Shown: positions 24,865 to 42,872, counted from the first letter of the stretch. The stretch is 64,000 nucleotides of DNA from Telmatactis stephensoni (GCA_029948255.1 JALIZF010001692.1:186001-250000); one strand, 5' to 3'. Translations and numbers: made by a program. Notes: generated by a model not told the origin, from the letters alone.

Positions 24865-27800
24865 ATGCCTCCAACTATCCAGGGGAATGAGCAAAAGCAG
24901 GATCAAGAGCACCGGTAAGTCGAAAATTGTCGAAGAAAAATTGACGTTTTGATTTTGCTCGAATTAGTAGCTGCTTCACTCAATCTTATTGATAAAGCTT
25001 GAAGTTTACAGGCTTTTTTCAATGCAAATTGATTAAAACTTTATAAATTTGTGACAAGAGAAATATAAACTGTATGTAATTCAATAATAAGACCTGAGTA
25101 TCTGTAATGTGCAATCAATATTCAGTGATCACTCTTTTCAAAAACAAGCTTATGTCAAAACTCACATGTGTGATTGATAAAACATAGTGAGAATATTCTA
25201 GTATTTTCACATAAAATTTATACCTTTGTTCCATATCAAACTGTTTGACCCAAACCGTTCATGCTTATTTTTGTATTGATGACCTTCCTTTCTGTTCTTA
25301 GGCATGGTAGTACACGCACAAAGTAAGTATTGCATTGTAATTAGGGAGCTTAAGCAGAAGACGTTTTTGTCAACACGGACGTCGCACGTGCGTTTTTTGT
25401 TCACCTATTCACCGTCATAGTTGAGGTTGCTGTTCTTGGTACATATGAAAAAGCCTTAACTGACCTTCTGCTTAACGAAAACGGACACATCATCAATGAT
25501 GGTAAACGGATGAAGAAGGTGGCGTCTGTGTTGACAAAAACGTCTCCTGCTTAAGCTCCCTATTAACTTGGTTATAAAGCCCACATTCAGTTCCCTCTTA
25601 CATAAGTGCATCTTTGAAGGGTGCAAAGAAAGTTGTCTGTATCATTTGTATCTGAAGAGGTTTCATTAATAATTATTATTGCCCTCACAATAGCTAACTG
25701 CTGCCCAGCTAGCTCGGTTGAGCACTGGTTATAAGAGTGGAAGGTTGCAGCTGGGCTATACACTCAGGGGCTGCCTTTGAAATTGTATCTGTAAATGGTT
25801 AGAACTTATAAGGACATTAAACCATAGGCACTGTTTGACACCACACTTCTGAACTTGCATTAGAGGGGCTTTAAAGAACCCACACCACTATTCGGGGAAA
25901 GTAGGCCATGAAGTTGACGGGAAAAAAATGACTAGGAAAACATAGAAATATCCAACTGAGAGAACTGTATACTTGTCATTTTATGTAATGTATAAAGAAC
26001 GAGAGAGCGTGTTATATCGGTGGATAAAGATCCGAGCCGAAGGCGAGGATCTTTAGACCCGATATAACACACTCTCGAGTTCTTTATATTACTTATCAAA
26101 CGTCTAGTTGTCAATTATCATATTGGACCAGAATTTTCCAAGTTTGACTACTTTTGGCTTAGAAAATCCAACTTCAAGTTTATGCAAATGAACAAAAATC
26201 TTTATCCGATATAAAGATCTACGTTCCGGTAGTGATTTCCATTGTGTTTTCTAATGAATTATTAATGAGTTTGATAAGTATAGTATAAAGAACGAGAGAG
26301 AGTGTTTTATCGGATATAAAGATCTTTATACCGATAAAACACGATCTCGAGTTACGGCTTAAAAAACTCCAACACATATTAGAGTTGTTCTCTAAAAGAA
26401 ATTCAAAAATATCTTCATTTATCTTGGAGAAAATCGAGGTTAAAGTTGATGTAAATTAGGCCGAATCTTTATCAGATATAAAGACACTCGTCACGGTGGC
26501 GATTTTCATTGTGTTTGCCTTATGAATTATTAATGAGTTTTTTAAAGAAAAATATAAATCCAATATATTTTTGGTGCTTTTATAGGTCAGACTTTGTGTG
26601 CAGGGTCAAGTACAATAATAGTCTTCCTGACATCCCATTTGATGCTAAATTCATTACATATCCCTTTGAGGGAAACAGGTTAGTATTACCACAAAGAATA
26701 TTGATAGTCTATTCCACTAGAATGAATGAAACCTTTATTTAAAATCAAAATAAAATATAACCAGGGTAGTCCCTTCAGAATTAATAAAAACTCTGCTATC
26801 GATGGGAGCCCTGGCAAAAGATTACAAATAAAATAAGAGAGAGTTCTATTCTACCTCAGAATCCAATGAAGTGTCAGACCTCTATATTAATGTTCACACT
26901 TTGCATTAACAGATGTTAATCATTCTCTGTAAACTAAAAATCTCTTCAAATAAACTACTCTTATATCCAAAAACAGGAAGGAACGAAAGAAAGAAACTCT
27001 ATTTCAACTTTTTGTGACCAATGAAAATCAAATTTTCTCGTAAAGGGTACTTTTTTGAGAGGCAGTGATGATTGATGCCCATCTAATGTACTGTACAAAC
27101 TACAATGTTGAAGTCCAGGTAGTCATGATTCTTTGGAATCAGCATTAAGGACGTTCGCGGGAAAAAAAGTTTACCATGTTTTTTCCTTCATACTTGGCAT
27201 GGGTGAGATAATGTCATCATAGAAGTTCAAAGAGCAAATAAAAAATGGGGGTCACCGTGCTCGTTGAGGAGTGAGGTCACATCAAAGTGCACCCTTTTTC
27301 TCGTAGAAGACCGCTTGCGCGCCAATCTATACGAGTCGAGCATAGAAGTAATTTTTTTGTAGAAAAACTAAATGGATTGCTCAATGTTTATTTACATGAC
27401 CACTCAATAATCCATGGAATAATATTATGTGAAAATATTTGTAAATACTTAAAAAATAGCTGTTGTTTTTAATTCGAATTGACAGTCATGAGCGATGCTT
27501 TTGCCGCGACTTTGCTCAAACTTGTCACGGAAATCCGTGTTTTTATTATGATTTTACCATAATATTTTTCTCAAATTTAGAATATTAACAGCCTATGTAA
27601 TTCTTTGTCAAACATTGAAATAAAAAGTGGGGGTCACCGTATTCGTTTCCGAGATATTGAGCCGTAAGAGCCGCAAAGTTTGCAAATTTGGCCGCCATCT
27701 TGAATACCGAGAGGAGACTGGGTCCAGTAGAATCTTTTCCATCCTTTTTTATGCAGTTTTTCAACCTGGACGATTTTTTCTCCTCAGTAAAATTCCTTTT

Positions 27801-30800
27801 TTTAACTTTTTATATTTTTTTAAATAATTTCCATTTTAAAAAAATCGAAAAAGTCGTTACCAAAAAAAATTCTTTTAGGCCGCCATCTTGGATTTAGTCG
27901 AGGTAGCGCGCGCTAGCGTGCGCAGTAAAAGTGCGCGTGAACAATGCCCGCGAACATCCTTAAGAGTAGCCTTAGAAAATAGCTGTGAGCTAAAAGAAAT
28001 CATTCGATCTCCATTTGGTGCTTATATGTTTATAATACAATGTAGGTTTACTTGTTTGACCATCAGTAATTGGTATTTATATATGTTGTAATGTAGGTTT
28101 GTGCAGTATAAACCCACATCACTAGAGAAAAATTATAAACATGAGTTACTGACAGATATTGACCTTGGTGTCAACATTGATCTGATTGATCCTGACATGT
28201 ATGCATTTGATCCAAATGGTAAGTTGTGAAATCATTAAAACAACTTTATCAATTCAATTTAGCATGACTTTGATGCGGTCTCCTCTCCTCTCCTCTCCTC
28301 TCCTCTCCTCTCCTCTCCTCTCCTCTCCTCTCCTCTCCTCTCCTCTCCTCTCCTCTCCTCTCCTCTCCTCTCCTCTCCTCTCCTCTCCTCTCCTCTCCTC
28401 TCTCTTGACTTTTATTATATATATATAGCTATTGTTCCTGTTACATGCTTCAGCAATACTTGTAAAACACTACTTGTCATGCTAATAAAGCGATTTCAAA
28501 CCAAACCCAAACCAATTGAAACCTCTCCTCTCTTATTTATTTGCTTTTGGCATTTGGTTGATGGGTGTGTAGAAAGATGTGCAGCTGATGATGATGACAA
28601 TGTCTGGGCTTCCTGCTGCTTCTTAAGAATATATCAAAAAACCTGAATACACTCTCTTCTCTTCCATTTAGCTACACTTGACCCAGCAGATGAAAAACTT
28701 TTAGAAGAAGATGCCACGGTAATGCCAGATCAGAAAAGGTTTGTAAAAAATTCATTCAGGAAACCACAAATTAAAACTTTTCATGATATATGTTAGAATG
28801 TTTAAAATAGAAGTTTTTTTCAGTTTGTCTTTTTCCCCGCAGAACGAGACATCATAATAAAAACGTGTCATGGCTGCGGAAAACTGAGTACATTTCTACA
28901 GAATACAACAGAGCACTGACAAGTAATGAAATGGCTGAAACAAAGTAAGATTGTATTATGAGTACACCTTTAAGCATCTTTTTTGAAATTGGTAGATCCA
29001 CATACAATGTAATTAACCAATGGTTTGGCCTAGTTCTGAACAAGAGAATCAGTATGATAGGCAGATCGTCTCACAACCATTTTAACATTTCTTTTTCTGT
29101 GCAGAGTTGGATACAGTATTCGAAAGAAATTCAAAGGAACAGATTTATATAAGGTATGGTCATTTGCAGCACACACAAACACAATTTGCATAATTGTATC
29201 ACAGGTGTCTGGCTCACAACTATGTTCATGATGGACAAGCTGTGAACTTTCTTAAGGGTCAACACTTGCCTTAAGGTTGGTGCCTACTATTGTCCTCGCG
29301 CACTGCTTTCTGCGCATGCAAAAACACTGAATTTTTGTCGGTAAAGCAATCGTAAAAGCAAGGCTTTTTTGCCACTTTTTGAAAAAATAAACTTACAGAG
29401 TTAAAGGAAAACCATTTAGCCTCCCCTGTGTTGAAATGAAATTCGCAGTTGATAAATAGAACCTGAGTTACAACGCCTGTTTTGACTATCATTTCTACCA
29501 GAAACGATCTGTTTTCGCCGCCATCTTGAAAATTTCCCACAATGCATTGTAATTCACTCTACTTTCCGGGGAGGGCTAGGGAATTTTTGATCGTTTTCGC
29601 GAATTCTGATCAGTTTTCGCGCGTTTATCGGCAAATAACTTTCTAAATCGCACGGATACCCCTATTTTTTATTTCTGTAAATTGTAAAGTGGAGATTAAC
29701 CTACTTTTTTGAAATACTTTTATGAATTTGGCGGTCATGAACCAAAACAGGTCTAAAACTAGTAAAAAGTCATTGAAAAAAATTGTTATTCTGTTTTTTC
29801 ATATTTCGTATGGCATTGACAAGTAAGAGAATTGTGTTGTAAACGTTTTAGTAAAAAAAGTTTGACATTTTTTCAAAATATGGGGTATTTATGATTTTTT
29901 CTTTGGGCCTCTAGAATAGGCAGATTTTGCAACATTTGATGGCGTGTAACTCATTAATATGCACGGTGACCCCCAATTTTTTCCTTGGATTCTAGCTGCC
30001 TATGATGGGTTCTTTGATACCCATGTGGTTTTTGGCCAAAAAAAATACCTTCCCATTAGTAGGCACCAACCTTAAAGGAAAAAGGAAAAAGAGAGAGAGA
30101 AAAAAAGTGCAACTTTCAACTCCACTGGGACCAGGTGTCCACCTGAAAGAAGTTTATACCTTAAATAGGTGCTTGTTATTAAGTCAAGTTGTCCATATCC
30201 CCCCGTAAGAGAGATGTCCCTTAACTGCGGTAGTAGCTTTAGAGGAGTTTATATTATTTCCCACAGGACCGTGAGAGTCAACTTGCTGCTATAGAAAACA
30301 CATTTGATGCAGCTAAAAAGCCAGTAAGTACAAGATACTTGTTTGATTTGTTGTTGTTGCTTGTTGTCATTGTTGTTGTTGTTGTTTCTCTTGGTTTGTA
30401 CCATACAAGAGTGCTTTTTTACCAGCGAGTCAGGTCACATAACTTTTAAGAACTTTAATTTCCAGTCAAACTTAAGTTATAAACACCTTTCACTTTGTAC
30501 TTAGACTCCTATGCAATTGTTGTATAGTGCTTCTGGTTCCCGTCATTGTCCACTTACATGTACATTGCGCTACTTCCACTAGTTATCTCCAGTTAAGTGC
30601 CAACTGCATTGTTCTTGCTGACTATGGGTGTTTCAAGCACCATATACTTTTGTACTGAAGGTGCAAATATCCCCAAATGCCAACTACTTCAAATTTGTAC
30701 TACCTGCTTAAGTATCTATGGCCCATTTCTCAAAGACCTAATAACTTTGTGGGTCCACTAATTTACAGGAAATATACTGTACTATGGTGTTTCAGCACCC

Positions 30801-33800
30801 TTACACTTGCCTGTAAAATCATAGAAATTGAAATTAATGTGAGAAGCACCTGAAAACTTTATTGTTATTGGGTCTTTTGAGAAATGGGCCCCTGGAAACA
30901 CTGCTTGTTGTTAATTCCTCAAGATAATAACATTTTGATGTGTTTGTTAGATACATCATCACCCAAGCAAACATAACATCACTCCAGTGGAAGTACTGCC
31001 AGTTTTTCCTGACTTCCAAATGTGGTCATATGCCTGTGCACATGTTGTGTTTGATTCTGACCCAACCCCTCGTGATCAGAAAGGCCCTGCTCAACTAGAG
31101 GAAATGAATCAGGCCATGATCAGGTTTGAATCCTCTTATATAGTTGATATTAAAGTTATTAGATTAAAACTATTTGCACAAACATTTACCCTTTCAAAAC
31201 ACAGAAGCTGAGGCTGAAATGAACACAAGGAAATCTGTTGATTAGATGATTTTAAAGAAGCACATGGTACATGGATGTTTCAAACAGCAACTGGGACAAA
31301 TTGTTGATTTTCCAGATATGATTATGTCATTAGCAAATTCATAAGTAAAACACATGGAAATCCATATAATACTTGTGTACCCGGCCAGGAGCCATTCCAG
31401 TCTCAGCTTCTACATTTGATGATTTTGAAAGGGTCAATGTTTGTGCAAATAGGTATTACAGAATGATACCATTCATCAGTGTTCTTTTGGAAAAATTATC
31501 ATAATGCACTGTAGCCATTATGATAATAGTTGTGGCAGTATTGATAAAAGGCAGAATAAATTAATTATTGCTGGTTGTGAAAAATGGTGGTGATGATGAC
31601 GATGATGATGATGATAAATGAGTGTATTTTTTCATAAAATTCTTGTGAATGATACAGTAGTATTACTGTTCTGAAATCAACAAAAATGATTACATTGTAA
31701 TAACGTTAATAATCCACTTTTGTCATTTTTAGAGGTATGGTTGATGCAAGTGGAGATCAATTCGTTGCTTACTTCTTACCTTCAAAAGAGACACTTGGAA
31801 AGAGAAAACGAGACCAAGAAACTGCCACTGATTATGTTGATGATGATGAGTAAGTTTGTAAACTTTCTTTAAAGGTGCAAATTTATTGTTGCAAGGCTTC
31901 AATAGAAAGTAAAAAATGTAGTGATACAGCAGATGTACTCTACTCCCTTTTGGATAAAGTGTATAATATGAAATTTAACAAATTGAAGATGGTTTTGAGT
32001 TGTCTGTCCTCTTATTGACACACTCTTGACATCATAAAATGATCAAAACTCAAGTGGAATCCCGAGCACAGCGAGTGATTTCACTGCAAAGTTTTGAACA
32101 TTTTATGGCACCAAGAGTGTGTCAATAAGAGGACAGACAACTCAAAACCATCTTCAATTTTTTTACAACAATTATTTGAGATAAAAGTTAAAAAATCCTT
32201 TTCAAATGGGGCAACAGAATGAGCACACATGCCGAAACGAGTCAGCAGTGTGTCTGTCCTCTTATTGACACACTCTAATCAACCAATCAGATTGCGGGAT
32301 TAGTGTCAAGTGTTGTAAAAATATTGTAATTTACCCTCTAAAGATATGAAATAATATCATCTTTTTAAAGATATGAAATAATATCATCTTTTTCCTTCTC
32401 CTCCCTCAATGTTCATGCTAGCCTGTTTTGAAATATGCATTTTTGAGTCTTATTAATAATTAATGAAAATAAATTCATCCAGTGGTTCAACAGTGTTCCT
32501 GACTTTCACCAACTTCATACATTTAAATACATTTGAGCAGAAAAACCACTTGTGAATGAAAGAGATGGATAATGCAAATGACATCAAACTTAAACAAAAA
32601 GATATCAAAGGGAAATCATCTCCTGTTTATCACCAAATATCCCCAAATTTCTTTGCAGAGGTACATGTCCCACTCCAACCACATCCTAGAATGATCCCCC
32701 CTCATCCCCAGAGAAGAAGGCCATAGCTATCATTTTGATTTAGCTCATACCATATAACAGTTGTATATTCTATATTTTAGATATGAGTATAAAATGGCAA
32801 GGGAGTATAACTGGAATGTAAAGAACAAGTCTACAAAAGGATATGAGGTATGTAGGAACATTCATACTAACACTTTATATTCATGAGGTACTAGTTATAC
32901 AATAGTCATAGCATTAGTTTGTCTCATCAAAAGGTTGGAAATTAAGATTTATCCTTCTTTCTTTTTTACAGGAAAACTACTTTTTCGTTTTCCGTGAAGG
33001 TGAAGGAGTTTTCTACAATGAGTTGGTTACAAGGTATTATTTGAGTTCACTGTTTTATACAAAGTTACAGAGTAACAGTTACTGTGTACACTGATTTTTT
33101 AAAAAGGGTAGTTTTCAATGATTGTGAAAATGGCATGGTCAAGGCACGGCAAATTTACGGCAGCAATTTCAAATTTCAAGTGCCCAGAATTCATTTAGAC
33201 TTCTATTTTGTGCAATCATGATTTATTAGTCTCTAATTAACCTTCTCTACAGGGTTCGCCTCAGCAAAAGGAGAGCACGAGGTGGTGTTGGTGGTGTTCG
33301 TTCAGCAGTCTCTAAATTAGTCGTTAAACACAGAGAATTGAATGACAATGAAAAGAAAGAACAGGTTAGAAAATATTGTCAGTCCTCGTAGCATTTCATG
33401 TCATTTTCTTATATTTGCTCTTTTGATTAATTGATTGATTTGTTTGTTTGTATATTCATTTGTTTATTTATGTATTTATTTGTTCATTCATTCATTCATC
33501 CATCCATTCATTCATCCATTCATCCATCCATCCATTCATTCATTCTATTTTTAGCAAATGCGCTTCAGCCAACTTGAACCAGGTGCCTTGGAAGAAGAGG
33601 AGGAAGGAGAGGAAGAGGACGACGATGAATTATTTGGGGGAGATGATCAATCATCTGAAAACGCTCAAGATCAGGTGCTTAAAGTCTATTAAAGTCATTT
33701 TTTGCACTATCATTTTGCAATTCAGATAAGGAGCACGTGTGGCTTAGTTGGTTATAGCATGCGTGGCTGGCCCTTGAAGGATGGAGAGGAGGGGTGGGGA

Positions 33801-34651
33801 AATCCCCACCAGTCCCTCTCCCTTCTCTCCCCCTCCCCGCGAGTCAGTCACGCAGGGTAAGCTGATGAGTGTGCGGCCTTCTAAACCAGAGATTCCAATT
33901 TAAATCCAAAGCATCCTCCTCGGGTGAATCCAAAATGACGTTGTATGTTGTCCACATTTGTTTTGACTTCTCTTCCATGAAGCTTTGATTAGCTTCAGGG
34001 CCTGTATGCTTGAGGTAAGGTAACCCTAGGAGATGTGATAAATCTTTTGTTTTCGGTGAATATCCCCAAGAAAAAGAAAATAAGAACTAGCCCTATTACT
34101 AGGGATAATAGAGGGTGCACCGTCGGCCTCAAGTCTATTAGTCGAATGATGACTTATGATTTCCCGACGTAAAATAAGGACGCTCTCAGCCTAGTGCCCA
34201 GGCGTCCTCTGCGAGCGCGGAGCGCTAGCAAGTCCTGGGGCGAGCGCGAAGCGCGAGAGAACGCGTTCCCGTTGGAGTCACTCTGTGACGTCACGTTTTG
34301 AAACGAGAGACGGGATAGCCTGGGGACTAGGCTGGGACGCTCTATAGTGTTAGTGTTGCTGTGACTTCACATTCGTATAAAATGTAGATCTCAACTTTCA
34401 TTTAAATTGGTATTTTACAGGAACAAAGCAATAAAGATGAAGACAACGAAGAGAAAGACGAAGAAATGAATGAAGAAGGCAAAGATGATGAAGAGGAAGC
34501 AGAAGATGATAAAGAAGAAGATGACGAAGAAGAAGACGACGAAGAAGATGAGAGTATTGATGAAAAAGAAAATGAAGATGAAGGACACAGCAGCGAAGAG
34601 GGTGACTCTAGTCCAGCAGAATCAAACAGTGATGAAGATGACGAAGAGTAA
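24865..34651 (+). CDS. PAF1: RNA polymerase II-associated factor 1 (PAF1 complex subunit)
   Basis: Scaffold subunit of the nuclear PAF1 complex, which rides on RNA polymerase II and promotes elongation and histone modification. Exons: 24865-24914, 26586-26678, 28097-28218, 28672-28738, 28843-28944, 29105-29153, 30267-30323, 30951-31123, 31733-31849, 32781-32847, 32972-33033, 33253-33364, 33555-33674, 34421-34651; 1,422 nt, 473 aa. Start MPPTIQ mirrors human MAPTIQ. Conserved blocks: [127 protein letters not shown]. The last two exons code for a Glu/Asp/Ser-rich acidic tail (from about residue 355), as in other PAF1 proteins. No frame break. Introns carry several mobile elements. Confidence 0.97.
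25338..25566. repeat. MITE in PAF1 intron 1
   Basis: Left end 'attagggagcttaagcag(a)agacgtttttgtc' and right end 'gacaaaaacgtctcctgctt...ctccctatta' form about 35-bp inverted repeats. The middle also pairs partly (cacggacgtcgcacgtgcg). Confidence 0.8.
25985..26545. repeat. Second copy cluster of the compound foldback family
   Basis: 25990-26095 repeats the 'tataaagaacgagagag' hairpin, and 26280-26545 is a nearly identical, slightly shortened copy of 4665-4950. The right end stops about 40 bp before PAF1 exon 2. Confidence 0.8.
26715..26860. repeat. Possible retroelement 3' fragment
   Basis: 'gaatgaaacctttatttaaaatc' followed by 'ccagggtagtcccttcagaa' and 'gggagccctggc' resembles 3' ends of dispersed retroelements; a comparable 'ctttattgg' piece occurs near 23018 and 44325. 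Weak call, no frame. Confidence 0.3.
27145..27963. mobile_element. 819-bp non-autonomous DNA element, TTAA-flanked
   Basis: Termini TTAAGGACGTTCGCGGG and CCCGCGAACATCCTTAA are inverted with one mismatch. They are bounded by TTAA, as expected for elements that insert at TTAA sites. Inside are 'gggggtcaccgt' twice (27247, 27630) and 'gccgccatcttg' twice (27690, 27880). No transposase frame. Located in PAF1 intron 2. Confidence 0.75.
28280..28403. repeat. (TCCTC)n microsatellite in PAF1 intron 3
   Basis: About 24 near-perfect TCCTC units (124 bp) lie some 60 bp after the exon 3 donor. Strong strand asymmetry: all purine on the opposite strand. Confidence 0.95.
29271..30075. mobile_element. 805-bp non-autonomous DNA element, TTAA-flanked
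   Basis: Termini TTAAGGTTGGTGCCTACTA and TAGTAGGCACCAACCTTAA are exact inverted copies bounded by TTAA. Inside are 'cgccatcttga' (29518) and 'cacggtgaccccca' (29961), phrases shared in inverted or direct form with 27145-27963. Located in PAF1 intron 6. Confidence 0.8.
31979..32330. repeat. Foldback element in PAF1 intron 9
   Basis: Inner palindrome: 'attgaagatggttttgagtt' and its complement around 32140-32160, each with 'tgtcctcttattgacacact'. The right extension contains 'gccgaaacgagtcagcagtg'. The same element, reversed, lies at 50690-51035 in the PAN-EGF cluster. Confidence 0.8.
33470..33547. repeat. (ATTC/ATCC)n tract
   Basis: Tetranucleotide tandem units immediately before PAF1 exon 13; they form part of the pyrimidine-rich acceptor region. 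Confidence 0.8.
33725..34080 (+). repeat. Possible tRNA-derived SINE fragment in PAF1 intron 13
   Basis: 'gtggcttagttggttatagcatgc' resembles a tRNA-type A box. The expected B box is weak (gattccaatttaaatcc), so the assignment is tentative. Confidence 0.35.
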
Positions 34652-35925
34652 ATTATTTTCCTGATAAGTCATTTCACCGTGAATAGTGTTTATCCTGTTA
34701 TGTGATTTCAGAAAATACTTCAGGATAACATCAGAAATGACAGACATGATTGACCAACTGGTGACTTGGTCATAACGCGACAACTTTTTTTTAATTATAC
34801 ATGTGGAGTTTTCTAATATCGAATACTGTTAAATCAGTTATTTTGTTTATGTAAGACATACGTAAAGTAGGCGCTCAAATATACATGAGGTTTTTTTACT
34901 ATATTGATATTTTGTACTTGGTGGGTGTAGGATGTCATGATTATCTCGAGAAAATGATCCAAACTTTCAAAACATCTTTTAAAAGTACCAGTCGAGGCCA
35001 CAATTTCCAACACAAAAACTCGAAAAGCCCTAAAAGAAACTGAGGTGAGTGTCCCATCAGTCAAAAAATAGTAAAACTGACTATCCAAGCGTGTTTTCCA
35101 GTTTGTTACCCACTACTAACTAACAAAGGATGACTAACTAAACTGAAAATTTGACGGGATCGAGATTTCTCTTCAAAACCGGCGAAATACGGGATTTCGA
35201 CCAAAATCATGGAGGGACTACGGGATTTTAGAATACTATTAATACGCCATTTCAAAAATCATCGATGAATTTTTTTTTTTTTTTTTTTTTTTTTGAATCA
35301 AGTTATCGAATCAGTGTTGCATCATTATATACTGAATACTCTGGCCTGTTTTCAAGTGCATTGAACAAGTTGATTGATTGCTTTTAAGGCAGTCGAATTA
35401 CAACTTAGTCTAAATATACTTTTGCAATAACTCGTCAGTGACGACTGATTCATCTCTAGACATCTCTAGTTACAATTTGACAATTTGGCCATTCAGTAAA
35501 ACTAGTTTTCCATGCATTCCGAAGACGACTTTCACCTTCAAGACGGTTTTCCGTTTTGCATGATGAATTCGGCCGGCTAATAGCAGGGTCCCCTATACCC
35601 TTTTGCAAAATGAAATCACGCAAAAATATTTGGTCGAGCTTTTCACGCGCCACGGATAATTACAAATTCTTTATCACGTTCACAAAAAAATCAAAAGTTG
35701 CTTTCACGTGGACGCAATAAGATTTTAGACCTTAAATCACGTTTCACGTCAAAATATATTAGCGAGCCATTCACGTTTCACGCAAAAGGTATAGGAAAAC
35801 CTGTAAAGTTAACTGTAGCTACAGCTTCTTATCAAGTCTGGCCTGCATGCATGCGTTTTGATTCACTCTTGTTGGTACGGGAATTCAGTCCTTCCCTTTT
35901 ATTCTTTTCTCTTGACTTCACCGTC
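34652..35925. other. Spacer between PAF1 and the PAN-EGF cluster
   Basis: Convergent intergenic DNA. It holds a poly-T run (35271-35294) and a foldback element (35588-35805: 'cctatacccttttgcaaaatg' versus 'ttcacgcaaaaggtatagg', with several 'tcacgtttcacg' units). No coding evidence. Confidence 0.6.
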
Positions 35926-41093
<5,168 letters not shown>

Positions 41094-41312
41094 GTGAAAG
41101 TTAAACTAATCTTACAGACGAACAAGACGTTATGGTTGATCCGTGTTAGAAGACACCTGTCAAAGGCGATCCAAAAACGCTTGTGTGCATGCGCGAAGAC
41201 GGTGTTTCCAATTGGTGAAAGGCCGGTCTCTGTTGAAGGCCGGTCGTAGAGACCACGCCCACACGATATGTTCAGTCAAGGTAGGCGTTCTACGTGTTGA
41301 ACTACAGTGGGA
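41094..41312 (-). promoter_or_regulatory. Conserved 5' flank/promoter of copy A
   Basis: This block is repeated upstream of copy C (53917-54124) over about 210 bp, and in part upstream of copy B (48525-48629). In gene orientation it contains CGCATGCACACAAGCG, CTTTGACAGGTGT, a CCAAT pentamer (TTTCACCAATTGG) and GGGCGTGG. The conservation may reflect recent duplication rather than selection. Confidence 0.55.
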
Positions 41313-41385
41313 AGATTATATGTAAATTATAATCAACATATCAGTGGTCATCTTACTACGCATCACATGACATGTCCCCGTGAAC

Positions 41386-41605
41386 AATAGTCTCCTACGC
41401 AGCCGCAGTTTTGTTGTCATGCTAGGGCTTAGCCCCTCAAACAAGCGACCGCTTGTTTTGGGGGGCTAAGCCCAAGCGTGACAGCAAAACTGCGGCTGTG
41501 TAGGAGACTAGGTGAGCAATGGCGGGACTGGAACTCGGAAGTCCGTACTGAAAGAATGACTTCTTTATCACTCGATCACCACACTCCTCCATGCTGCCTC
41601 CTTAA
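41386..41605. repeat. Palindrome followed by SINE-like fragment
   Basis: 41386-41510 is a foldback (tagtctcctacgcagccgca ... tgcggctgtgtaggagacta). 41511-41605, read on -, has A-box-like 'gtggtgatcgagtgataaag' and B-box-like 'gagttccagtcccgcc', suggesting a tRNA-derived SINE head. Confidence 0.6.
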
Positions 41606-41629
41606 CTTTGGTTAAGAATTGTAAAATAA

Positions 41630-42000
41630 CTTATATAACGCGTGCTCTGATTGGCCAAAAACCGTGCTTGATGAGAGTATCACATCACATCGAATTTTTT
41701 CGTGAATTTGCGTGCGCTTGTTATTTTATAAAAGAAGTAAAAACTGTTTTTCCGTGTTTGATAGCCTGATCAAAACACCTGTGATGTTGAGAGAACACGA
41801 GATAGGGTAGTGCTTTCACAGCTCTCCAGTGTTCTCCCAACATCACAAGCGTTTTGATCAGGTTATCAAACACAGAAAACAGTCAAGCGGACAAATTTAC
41901 GAAAAATTCGAAAAAAGTGACGTGAGCGTGTCTGATACTCTCATCAAACACGGTCTTTGGCCAATCAGAGCGCACGTATAATCCCAATTATTTTATAAAT
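41630..42000. repeat. Foldback/MITE with 'gctctgattggccaa' ends
   Basis: Left end 'cgtgctctgattggccaaaaaccgtg', right end 'cacggtctttggccaatcagagcgcacg' inverted. Inner arms around 'gtgttctcccaacatcaca' pair too. Confidence 0.75.
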
Positions 42001-42539
42001 ATAATTAAGACATGTATCCTTTTACTCTAGGGCTTTCTGTGTGACCTAGTTATCAAATTTACTATGTTAATCTTTATCAGTATAGAAATAATCAGTTTCC
42101 AATTTTCACCAATTTTCATCCAAGTGGGCTTTTAACAGTCTTATTGACAATGGCTTTCAACCAATCAGATTACGAGATTTTGTTCAAGTGTTGTAAAAAT
42201 TTAAATTCTGCCCCGATGTTATTATTTGCGAGATTTGTCGAACAGAAAGATTTTCATGGAGTGAATACATGAAAAGTCATTTATTAGCCAAGCCAATGCA
42301 TACTTATTTCTTGTTCTAAGAAGCTGTGCGATATTTTTTTGCAACTGTTGGAATAACCTTTTTTCTGGTTAATAAGGTTAATAATACCTGATAGTTTATG
42401 AATTGGGAAATTAAACAATTGCAACGTACCGTAATAAAGTGCAACTTATCAAATACAAATGATAAAGATAAATGAAAGTTCCTTTTCGTAACTTTTGGAA
42501 ATACATGTTTTGAATGATACTTGATCCTTTATGAATTTC

Positions 42540-42690
42540 AAAATTAAAACAAGGCGAATTTATGGCCGGATGTACGCACTTTTGTAACACCTTAAGAGAA
42601 ATAACTTGATCGTTACTGTCTACACATACGTCTACAAAGCAAATGTGATCTTCTTCCTTGTTATACCATTGTTGAAAAGGCAATAAGCCC
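42540..42690 (-). repeat. Duplicated 3' flank of the PAN-EGF genes
   Basis: The phrases 'tatggccggatgtacgcac', 'actgtctacacatacgtctac' and 'aaagcaaatgtgatcttcttcc' recur, variously complete, at 43420-43530, 49045-49145, 54625-54725 and 63110-63215, each below a tail exon. It marks the duplication unit's 3' part. Confidence 0.75.
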
Positions 42691-42872
42691 CAAGCGTGAT
42701 GACGTTTTGAACCCTCTCCCTATACAGAATCCTTTTCAAGAACCATTCACATAATTTAATTCCTTCAAGAATGCGAACAAAATAGTTTTAATTAGTGTAC
42801 AAAAGCTACTCGAAAAGGATTCTGGTGTAGAGAAGGGGTCAAAACGTCATCACTCATGGGGCTTATTGATTA
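42681..42872. repeat. Foldback element
   Basis: 'caataagccccaagcgtgatgacg' and 'cgtcatcactcatggggcttattg' form the inverted ends; 'agaatccttttc' and 'gaaaaggattct' lie inside. Confidence 0.8.

Noticed and set aside
28186..28428. Leu/Ser repeat ORF
   Set aside because: Translation of the TCCTC microsatellite in PAF1 intron 3.
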